Assembly (NCBI GenBank): GCA_041671545.1
Contig: JBAZBI010000015.1
Location: 1 to 64,000 of the forward strand
DNA: 64,000 nucleotides
Direction of reading: 5' to 3'
Source: UBA1563 sp041671545
GTDB taxonomy: Bacteria; Bacteroidota; Ignavibacteria; Ignavibacteriales; Ignavibacteriaceae
In this document: one piece after another, positions 1-5,946 of the stretch
Layout: each line of letters begins with the position of its first letter
Numbering within the stretch: position 1 is the first letter of the stretch
The notes under the pieces: model-generated
What the model was told of the DNA's origin: nothing
Seen by the model: only the letters and a program-made list of their open reading frames with translations
The model's database searches: none
Made by a program: the position numbers and the translations under genes

Positions 1-597
1 TAGGGTCGTATTTCTCGCATAACATTGGAGGCGCTAAGCTTTTATATTTTATTTTGCTTAAAAGGGAAGATTACTTCTATTATGGTTGATGTTAAATGTT
101 TGACGGATGTTGTATTTCAAACGTCCCCCGGCAAACATATGCTTCATTCTTTTCTACTTCTTAAAATCACTTCTTATTTTCATCATTTTAAAATACCCTC
201 GAAAACTTTTTTTACAAACTGTAAGTGTTACTTTGTGATATTAGGTCTCTACAATAGCATACTCGTTACAAAAGAAACGAGTATTAGTAAATTCTAACCT
301 GATAAAACGGAAACATATTGTTTGTGAATCGAGCATTTGTTCCATCTTTTTTTTCTCGCCAAGCTCGCTACGAAACGCAAAGAACGCTGCGAATTATTTC
401 TTTGCGAACGTTGCGCCTTCTTTGCGAACGTTGCGAGAAATATTTCGGGAAAATATTGTTCTCGTTTTGGGCGGTTCGCTACTCTGACACGGCGACGGAA
501 TTTTACTAACAATCTTAATCACTCTTTGTAGAAAAGTTAACTCTCTTAGTCGCTTTCCCAACGCACTGAAGTGAAAAGTTAAGGCTCTTAGTATGTT
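1..597. other. Non-coding region, no supported gene
   Basis: I see no convincing gene here. Open frames of 60-90 codons exist but lack a ribosome binding site and have no protein character. Around 360-450 the words 'gcgaac/gttgcg' recur (tttgcgaacgttgcg twice), giving imperfect inverted repeats. It looks like repeat-rich intergenic DNA. Confidence 0.5.
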
Positions 598-870
598 CCG
601 AAGGACTCTTTGTATGATCCGAAGGACAACTCAGACGACCGGAAGGACAACTCGTACGACCGGAAGGACAACTCTTACGACCGGAAGGACAACTCGTGTG
701 ACCGGAAGGACAACTCGTACGATCCGAAGGACAACTCGTACGACCGGAAGGACAACTCAGACGATCGGAAGGACAACTCGTGTGATCTGAAGGACAACTC
801 AGATGACCGGAAGGACAACTCGGACGATCCGAAGGACAACTAAGGTGATCGGACGCACAATAAGTGCTAA
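598..870. repeat. 21-bp tandem repeat, about 12 copies
   Basis: Consecutive 21-base units of the form cggaaggacaactcgtacgac run from 598 to about 849, with a decayed last unit to 870. The first half of each unit is nearly constant, while positions 13-21 vary (tcagac, tcgtac, tcttac, tcgtgt). Because 21 is a multiple of 3 the array stays open in two frames; one frame reads D-R-K-D-N-S-Y repeatedly. There is no start signal or flanking gene, so I treat it as a minisatellite, not a CDS. It is not a CRISPR because there are no spacers. Confidence 0.85.
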
Positions 871-897
871 AATGGCTTAAAAATAGACTTTATGTAG

Positions 898-976
898 TCG
901 GCAGTTAGCAGTGAGCAGTGGGCAGTGGGCAGTGGGCAGTGAGCAGTGGGCAGTCGGCAATGAGCAGTCGGCAGTT
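898..976. repeat. 7-bp word array (gcagtgg type)
   Basis: The stretch is built from 7-base words such as gcagtgg, gcagtga, gcagtcg and gcagtta repeated head to tail about eleven times. The same word family reappears at 22832-22878 and 23028-23091. Confidence 0.8.
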
Positions 977-1002
977 GTTTGTTAAAAAATAAAGCTAATG
1001 AC

Positions 1003-1080
1003 AAATGACTGATGACGAATGACTGATTACTACTGACCAATGACTGATTACTACTGACCAATGACTGATTACTACTGACC
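1003..1080. repeat. 21-bp tandem repeat, about 3.5 copies
   Basis: The unit gactgattactactgaccaa plus t repeats at 1021, 1042 and 1063 with almost no change, preceded by a diverged copy (aaatgactgatgacg). The unit length of 21 bases equals that of the 598-870 array, although the sequence is unrelated. Confidence 0.8.
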
Positions 1081-1135
1081 GCCGGAGATGAGGTTTGTAT
1101 GGCATCTCTGAAGAAGCAAAATAAAAAAATCTGCG

Positions 1136-1389
1136 GTCTAACATTCCTTAAATAGGAGGAGTGTTAGGCTGCGGGAAAATAAATTAATTAAATGAAAATT
1201 AACATTGCAATGTTTGCAGATAAAGAGAGAGAAACCGCATTAAATAACCAGAGGTTATAAAGTGTGGTTTCGCACAACACTATTTTACCTGCCTGCTGCA
1301 GGCAAGTCTGCAAATGAGCCGCTGGATTTTATAACACTCTTCGTTCTCTTTTTTTGCTCATTTACAGATAAAATACTTAATAGTTAGGC
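1136..1389 (+). other. attC-like recombination site or site pair
   Basis: GTCTAAC at 1136-1142 matches the integron R'' box (RYYYAAC), and GTTAGGC at 1383-1389 matches the R' box (GTTRRRY). The first box also starts a compact hairpin that ends in GTTAGGC at 1163-1169. The TIR-domain gene starts 23 bases after the second box. The 254-base spacing is longer than a standard attC (about 57-141 bases), so this may be two sites with an emptied cassette between them. Boxes are seen directly; the recombination role is inferred. Confidence 0.45.
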
Positions 1390-1411
1390 GTCAAAAATAG
1401 GAAGGAGTCCA

Positions 1412-2293
1412 ATGGAAGAATTTCTTAAGCCACGTGTCTTTATTTCACATTCGTCGAAGGACAAGTCTTTTACAGAGGAACTTGCATGGAATCTTAGTGA
1501 ATTTGGATTTGATGTATGGTTTGATAAATGGGAAATTGCTATTGGTGATTCAATAGTAGATAAAGTTTTTGAAGGTATAAAAGCTAGTGATTCCCTGATC
1601 ATTGTGTTGAGTGAGGTTTCTGTAAATTCTCGTTGGGTAAAGGAAGAATTAAATACTGCTCTTATGAGAAGAATCTCTGAGAATGATATTAAGATTTTAC
1701 CCGTAATGATCGAAACATGTGATGTTCCAGTTCCGCTCAACCATATTAGATACGCAGATTTTAGAGAAAATAAAGAAGAAGGATTGGCTCTTCTACTTGA
1801 ATCGCTCGCACCTGGACATAGAATGTGGCAATCACTGTCTCACTTATATGACCACTTTTGTTTGCTGAGTGATCAATTGCTAACTGGTGAACTTGATGAC
1901 AATGCAATCGATAAGATTTTAAAGATTCACTCTCTTCTCGAATCAGCACTAGATCTCCGAACTGAAATCGAGTTTAGAAGAACACGACAGAAAATGAAAG
2001 ATCTAAATTTTTTTGAAAAGATAGGGCTTCTTGTAGAGAGTGGGGTAGATGTTCGTAGCCAAACATGGAATGCTCTAGTTTATTTTCGTGCATCACTTGC
2101 GCATAATATGAGAAACCATAGTGCGCCATTACAGATGTTCACTCATATGCTGAAAGAACGATATAAAACAGAAAATATACACGAATCACTTGAGAGGGGT
2201 ATAAATCGCCTACGAGAGATAATGCACATGATTTGTTTTGAACAATGGGATTATACTAAGAACATTAGGAATAAAGGTGAATCAATCGCCTAA
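1412..2293 (+). CDS. TIR-domain protein, probable defence NADase
   Basis: The first ~130 residues form a bacterial TIR domain: RVFISHSSKD at 8-17, GFDVWFDKWEIAIGDS around 32-47, and S-R-W-V-K-E-E-L at 73-80. Glu79 lies four residues after Trp75, as the catalytic glutamate does in SARM1-type NAD+-cleaving TIR domains, so NADase activity is likely but inferred. The helical C-terminal half (150-293) matches no family I can name; it contains R-A-S-L-A-H near residue 230, which recalls a HEPN Rx4H motif. GGAAGGAG sits 5 bases before the ATG. The stop codon lies inside the following GCCTAAC box, as in integron cassettes. No promoter is visible. Confidence 0.85.
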   Translation: MEEFLKPRVFISHSSKDKSFTEELAWNLSEFGFDVWFDKWEIAIGDSIVDKVFEGIKASDSLIIVLSEVSVNSRWVKEELNTALMRRISENDIKILPVMIETCDVPVPLNHIRYADFRENKEEGLALLLESLAPGHRMWQSLSHLYDHFCLLSDQLLTGELDDNAIDKILKIHSLLESALDLRTEIEFRRTRQKMKDLNFFEKIGLLVESGVDVRSQTWNALVYFRASLAHNMRNHSAPLQMFTHMLKERYKTENIHESLERGINRLREIMHMICFEQWDYTKNIRNKGESIA

Positions 2294-2472
2294 CAAGTTC
2301 TTCAAGGCCGACCGCTAAACGTTGCGGCATTTGTGTAATTGAAAAGTTGTTTTGCAAAAGTAAATTGTTCTTGAATGAAGTGAACAAAATAAATTATTAA
2401 TAATCATTGGCGTTAGTTTTTCAAAGCTGCATTACTGTTCTGGGCGGCGGCTTAAAAACAACGCCGTTATAC
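2288..2472 (+). other. attC-like site after the TIR gene
   Basis: GCCTAAC (2288-2294) is followed by AAGTTCTTCAAGGCCGAC, and the right end reads CGGCTTAAAAACAACGCC then GTTATAC (2466-2472). TTCAAGGCCG and CGGCTTAA are the inverted L''/L' arms, and order and spelling resemble class 1 attC sites (TCAAGCCG ... CGGCTTAA ... GTTRRRY). The TIR cassette begins TTAGGC and ends GCCTAAC, so its ends are complementary, as the excised-circle model requires. At 185 bases it is long, but VCR-type sites also exceed 100. Confidence 0.65.
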
Positions 2473-2494
2473 CTTTTCATAAATTGAGAGATGA

Positions 2495-3091
2495 ATGGAA
2501 AATCAAGCATTTGCCGATTTAATTCTTCACGGAAGAGAAGAAAGAAATTTAGAATATAAAGGAGATATAAATTGGGATGATGGACAGATTCGGGCAAAAC
2601 TGACTAAAACAATTTTAGGAATGAGTAACATCAGAGATGGTGGAACTATTGTAATTGGTGTCCAAGAAAAAAATGAAATATTTGAACCAATAGGTATTTC
2701 TGATACGAATTTTGAAACATTCAAACAAGATGACATTTCTTCGTTTGTCAATGAATATGCGGACCCTTTCGTTGAAGTATCTCTAAACCGTGTTGAATTA
2801 AAGGACAAAAAATATGTCGTTATACAAATAGAAGAATTTTCAGAGTTACCAGTCATTTGTAAAAAAGATGGTGCTCAAGGATTATTTAGAGGAGAAATTT
2901 ATACTCGGCCAAGAAGGAAAAATGAAACCGTGAAAGTCCCCTCACAAGTTGAAATGCGTGAGATCGTGGATATGGCTGTCGAAAAATCAAATTTGTTATT
3001 ATCAAAAAGGTTACATAAATCTGGTATTGAGGTTAATACTACACAAGAAAATTCGATCGTATCTTTTGATAAACAATTGGAAAATTTATAA
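2495..3091 (+). CDS. AlbA_2 (Schlafen-like) domain protein
   Basis: 198 residues. E-E-R-N-L-E-Y-K at 16-23, then a helix ending in S-N, then D-G-G-T-I-V-I-G-V at 47-55 and later I-Y-T-R-P are the recognisable features of the AlbA_2 / divergent AAA-4 domain (Schlafen-like), which binds nucleic acid in other families. The long C-terminal HTH/ATPase part of typical relatives is absent; the protein stops soon after the domain. The start 2495 lies 22 bases after the GTTATAC box, with a weak GAGAG site. The last A of its stop is the first base of the next gene (TAATG), so the two are translationally coupled. A defence role is inferred from the cassette context. Confidence 0.7.
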   Translation: MENQAFADLILHGREERNLEYKGDINWDDGQIRAKLTKTILGMSNIRDGGTIVIGVQEKNEIFEPIGISDTNFETFKQDDISSFVNEYADPFVEVSLNRVELKDKKYVVIQIEEFSELPVICKKDGAQGLFRGEIYTRPRRKNETVKVPSQVEMREIVDMAVEKSNLLLSKRLHKSGIEVNTTQENSIVSFDKQLENL

Positions 3092-3792
3092 TGAATGAAA
3101 TATTAAAAACTATTAAAGGAAAAGGTTTTTGGAGAATTTTAATACGTCCTCAAATATTTGATAAAGATCGAATTCAAAAACTCGTTGATTTACGAAGAAT
3201 AGTAGAAGAGAGTGAAGTTAAATTAAGAGGTTGGTATTACCCACATTATGATTATAAGAATATAATTAATGGTAATGATTTTATAGAATCTTTTATTGAT
3301 TATGGCGCTCATAAAGAATTTTGGCGTTATTTCCAAAGTGGGCAGTTTATTCATTATCGAACAATGAGAGAAGATTATGAAATCGATATAAGTAAAAGAA
3401 AACCTTTATCAGTAAAAGAACCATCTCCATCAAATAAATATTTAGAAATTATAATTACGATTTATACAATAACAGAGATATTTGAATTTGCTTCTAGATT
3501 AGCAAATAAAAATTTATTAGCACCTTCTTTTGAAATATCAATTACTCTTAATGATATCTTAGACCGTCAATTAATGTTTTATGAAGAAGGACGAGATTTG
3601 TGGAGTGACTATCGTTGTAAATTAGAGAATTTAGAATATAAAAATGAATTTGCAAGTATTGACTTTATTAATAATTATAAGGAATTGGCTATAAAAGCAA
3701 CTTATTGGTTCTTTGAAAGATTTAATTGGACTAGCTGTTCAATCGGACTATTACAAGAAGAACAAAATAAATTATACCAAAGAAGAATATAA
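3091..3792 (+). CDS. Uncharacterised protein coupled to the AlbA_2 gene
   Basis: 233 residues that I do not recognise. The protein is soluble, rich in aromatic and charged residues, with no signal peptide or membrane segment. Landmarks are GFWRILIRPQIF at 12-23, HYRTMREDYEID around 108-119 and a W-rich C terminus (ATYWFFERFNWTSCS). It starts within the stop codon of the upstream gene, so both probably form one functional unit carried in a single cassette. The stop codon is followed after one base by GGTATAAC, the terminal box of that cassette. A role as effector or partner is only inferred from this pairing. Confidence 0.7.
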   Translation: MNEILKTIKGKGFWRILIRPQIFDKDRIQKLVDLRRIVEESEVKLRGWYYPHYDYKNIINGNDFIESFIDYGAHKEFWRYFQSGQFIHYRTMREDYEIDISKRKPLSVKEPSPSNKYLEIIITIYTITEIFEFASRLANKNLLAPSFEISITLNDILDRQLMFYEEGRDLWSDYRCKLENLEYKNEFASIDFINNYKELAIKATYWFFERFNWTSCSIGLLQEEQNKLYQRRI

Positions 3793-3794
3793 AG

Positions 3795-4245
3795 GTATAA
3801 CCAGCCGCTCAACACGGACAGCGTTTTTCAGAGAGGCATTTGTGTAATTATAAAGTTGCGTTTGCAATCCGCCGCGGCGGATAAGTTGTTCTTTAAGGTA
3901 GTTTTGTTCTAAGAAATATTTTTATAAATAAAAAGTTGTTGCAACTATTCGGCATTGCTGTTTCAGCCAAAGGCTGATAAACTGGGCTGCCTACCTTCGG
4001 TAGGTAAACCGGTTAGCGGCAAGTACGTATGTCTAAAATAAAGGGAATAATTATTTTTAGATCTCCAATTTGGAAGTATTAGAAAACCAATAAAGGAGAT
4101 AGAAAAATGGAGACTCAGTTATGCGGTTGTCACTTTGGTTGTTGAGAATTTTTAATTAGTAATTCGTTTTGTTTATAAAACGAGAATGGAAATCTTTAAA
4201 TAATTAATACGGCAGTGTTGAATTTTAACATAACGGCCGTTAGAC
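3795..4245 (+). other. attC-like region between second cassette and TPR gene
   Basis: GTATAAC (3795-3801) complements the TTATAC that opens the same cassette at 2467; with flanking bases the match is GTTATACC/GGTATAAC. GTTAGAC at 4239-4245 opens the next cassette. TCAACAC (3809-3815) and GTGTTGA (4215-4221) are inverted arms. At 451 bases this is too long for one site; another candidate box, GGTTAGCG near 4010, suggests two sites around an almost empty cassette. The segment gGCATTTGTGTAATT (about 3836) also occurs after the TIR gene (about 2326), so the sites are related. A 12-codon reading frame with a good RBS (4107-4145) lies inside. Confidence 0.5.
4107..4145 (+). CDS. Possible 12-residue cysteine-rich mini-ORF
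   Basis: ATG at 4107 is preceded by AAAGGAGAT at a good distance and encodes METQLCGCHFGC before a stop. A strong hairpin (about 4150-4193) follows directly. Leader peptides look like this, but no regulated gene of a known type follows. The related segment at 5245 keeps the hairpin but not this peptide, which speaks against selection on it. Confidence 0.2.
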   Translation: METQLCGCHFGC

Positions 4246-4250
4246 AACAA
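4118..4250. repeat. 130-bp direct repeat with hairpin, copy 1
   Basis: This segment matches 5245-5381 over nearly its whole length. It contains a long stem (AGA.TTTTTAAT ... TTCGTTTT / AAAACGAGAA ... AAATCT) followed by TAATTAATACGnCAnTGTTGnATTTTAACATAAC and a GTTANAC box. The paired arms keep their complementarity where the loop differs, which points to a folded, functional element such as the 3' half of an attC-like site. Confidence 0.75.
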
Positions 4251-4268
4251 AAAAACATGGGAGTTTTT

Positions 4269-4988
4269 ATGAAAAGGTTACTTCTTTGCATTAGCATTAT
4301 TATTTGTTCTTTTTCCGTTTCTGAATATGCTCAAAATACAGCAGAAGAATATGTAAAAAATGGTATCGCTAAATATGAACTTAATGACTATAGCGGAGCT
4401 CTTCAAGATTATAACAAAGCAATCGAGATTAATTCGAATTATGCTGAGGCTTATTATAATCGTGGTAATACTAAACATATGCTTTCAGACGATAATGGAG
4501 CTTTCCAAGATTATAACAAAGCAATAGAGATTAGTCCTAATTATGCTGAAGCTTATTTAGTTCGTGGTAATACTAAACTAGGGCTTTCAGACTTTCATGA
4601 GGCAATTCAAGATTATAACAAAGCAATAGAGATTAACCCCAATTACACTGACGCTTATAATAGTCGTGCTACAGCTAAATGTGAACTTTCAGACTTTCAT
4701 CAGGCTATTCAAGATTATAACAAAGCAATAGAGTTTAATCCTAATGATGCTATGACTTATTTTAGTCTTGGTCTTGCTAAAGGTAACGTTTCAGAATTTC
4801 AGGGAGCCATTCAAGCTTTTAATAAAGCTATAGAGATTAATCCTAATTTAGCTAAGGTTTATTATAATCGTGGTGCTGTAAAATATAAACTTGGTGATAA
4901 AAACGGAGCGTGTTTAGATTGGGGTAAAGCTGGTGAATTGGGCCTAGCTAACGCTTATGATTTGATAAAACAATATTGTACGGACTAA
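4269..4988 (+). CDS. Exported TPR-repeat protein
   Basis: I choose the ATG at 4269, because GGGAG precedes it by 6 bases; the in-frame ATG at 4257 has no ribosome site. The protein begins with a Sec signal peptide (MKRLLLCISIIICSFSVSEYAQ) and then has six 34-residue tetratricopeptide repeats, each of the type A-Y-x-x-R-G-x-x-K ... D-Y-N-K-A-I-E-I-N-P-N. The repeats are so alike that slippage or recombination probably shapes copy number. It probably acts as a protein-binding scaffold in the periplasm or at the cell surface. It sits alone between two attC-like sites, so it looks like cargo of the array. Confidence 0.85.
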   Translation: MKRLLLCISIIICSFSVSEYAQNTAEEYVKNGIAKYELNDYSGALQDYNKAIEINSNYAEAYYNRGNTKHMLSDDNGAFQDYNKAIEISPNYAEAYLVRGNTKLGLSDFHEAIQDYNKAIEINPNYTDAYNSRATAKCELSDFHQAIQDYNKAIEFNPNDAMTYFSLGLAKGNVSEFQGAIQAFNKAIEINPNLAKVYYNRGAVKYKLGDKNGACLDWGKAGELGLANAYDLIKQYCTD

Positions 4989-5132
4989 CTGAATGAGAGT
5001 TAAAATAAGAATTAAAAACTGTATTACTACTGTAAATTCTACATAAAAGAAGTTGAAAATAGGTTAGTATTATAAGAAAGAATTAACAAATGGTTATTGT
5101 CAGTAAATTGTTCTTGATTTAGTTAAATATTT

Positions 5133-5376
5133 GCCTAACAAGTTCTGCTAATGAACTCACTCCAGTTGAGGAGTAAGTGTGTAACCGAAACGTTTAGCTT
5201 GTTTGTGTATATGGAGGCGGAAGGATATCCCGATTTTAGAGGATAAATATTTCGTCGCTTTGGGTGTGGAGATTTTTAATAATTAATTGGTTCGTTTTAC
5301 TAAAGTAAAACGAGAATGGAAATCTTTATATAATTAATACGACAATGTTGGATTTTAACATAACACGTCGTTATAC
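5133..5376 (+). other. attC-like site after the TPR gene
   Basis: GCCTAACAAGTTCT (5133-5146) repeats the first 14 bases of the site at 2288. GTTATAC at 5370-5376 closes it and a gene starts 20 bases later. The right half (5245-5376) is a copy of 4118-4245. The TPR cassette opens with TTAGAC but ends GCCTAAC, one mismatch from perfect complementarity. Confidence 0.55.
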
Positions 5377-5381
5377 GTTTA
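5245..5381. repeat. 130-bp direct repeat with hairpin, copy 2
   Basis: Second copy of the segment at 4118-4250, located just before the outer-membrane barrel gene. The stem is CGTTTTACTAAAGTAAAACG with outer AGATTT/AAATCT arms. The loop differs from copy 1, while the stem and the terminal GTTA box are kept. Confidence 0.75.
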
Positions 5382-5395
5382 ACTGAGAAAATCAA

Positions 5396-5914
5396 ATGAA
5401 AGAAAAAATTTACACTTTAATTCTAATATTACTAGTTACAATAAACTTAAGTGCGAATACACCTTTAACAGATTCAAGTAATATTCATCAATATGGAATA
5501 GGACTCCAAGCAGCTCCTTTTCCAATCTTTGGTCTTAGTTTTAATTATCGAATTAACAAAAGTATAAGTCTAAATGCTTTTGGCAGATTAGGAATTGATG
5601 TCGACTTCCTTGCATTGCGTGCTAAGTATAGCTTTAAATTTACACGGAATTATAATATTTATGTTTCAGGTTTAGCAGGAATTTTCCGGGATAATAATGT
5701 ATCAAAGTCTATCTTTAGTAAAGAGGAATCAGATACTGCACCGGGTTTTGGTGCCGGAATAGGTTTTGAATATTTCTTTGATAGTTTACCTGAGTTTGGT
5801 TTCAACAGTGAAGTAGATTTTGTTTATATCGGTTTCAAGAAAGACTGGTGGCAGTATGATTATAAATCTCCAACACTAATAATGCTTGGTATTGGTGTGC
5901 ACTATTATTTTTAA
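5396..5914 (+). CDS. Small outer-membrane beta-barrel protein
   Basis: 172 residues with a signal peptide (MKEKIYTLILILLVTINLSA) followed by alternating hydrophobic/polar strands (YGIGLQAAPFPIFGLSFNYRI, ISLNAFGRLGIDVDF, YNIYVSGLAGIF, APGFGAGIGFEYFF) and the C-terminal GVHYYF that marks barrels recognised by the BAM machinery. The size suggests an 8-strand barrel of the OmpA/OprF-like superfamily; the ligand is unknown. It starts 20 bases after a GTTATAC box, so it may be cassette cargo, but no matching GTATAAC box follows it. The propeller gene downstream begins 33 bases later. Confidence 0.75.
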   Translation: MKEKIYTLILILLVTINLSANTPLTDSSNIHQYGIGLQAAPFPIFGLSFNYRINKSISLNAFGRLGIDVDFLALRAKYSFKFTRNYNIYVSGLAGIFRDNNVSKSIFSKEESDTAPGFGAGIGFEYFFDSLPEFGFNSEVDFVYIGFKKDWWQYDYKSPTLIMLGIGVHYYF

Positions 5915-5946
5915 GTCATTATTTTATAAAAATAAGAGGTGATTAA

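Noticed and set aside
25..297. 90-codon open frame at the left edge
   Set aside because: No ribosome site, AT-driven composition and no protein-like pattern; I left it out as non-coding.
593..849. Two overlapping repeat-coded frames (R-T-T-R-T-T-G and D-R-K-D-N-S-Y repeats)
   Set aside because: They are produced by the 21-base repeat itself; no start signal, and both frames are equally open.
598..870. Possible CRISPR array
   Set aside because: Units are contiguous with no unique spacers and there are no cas genes nearby.
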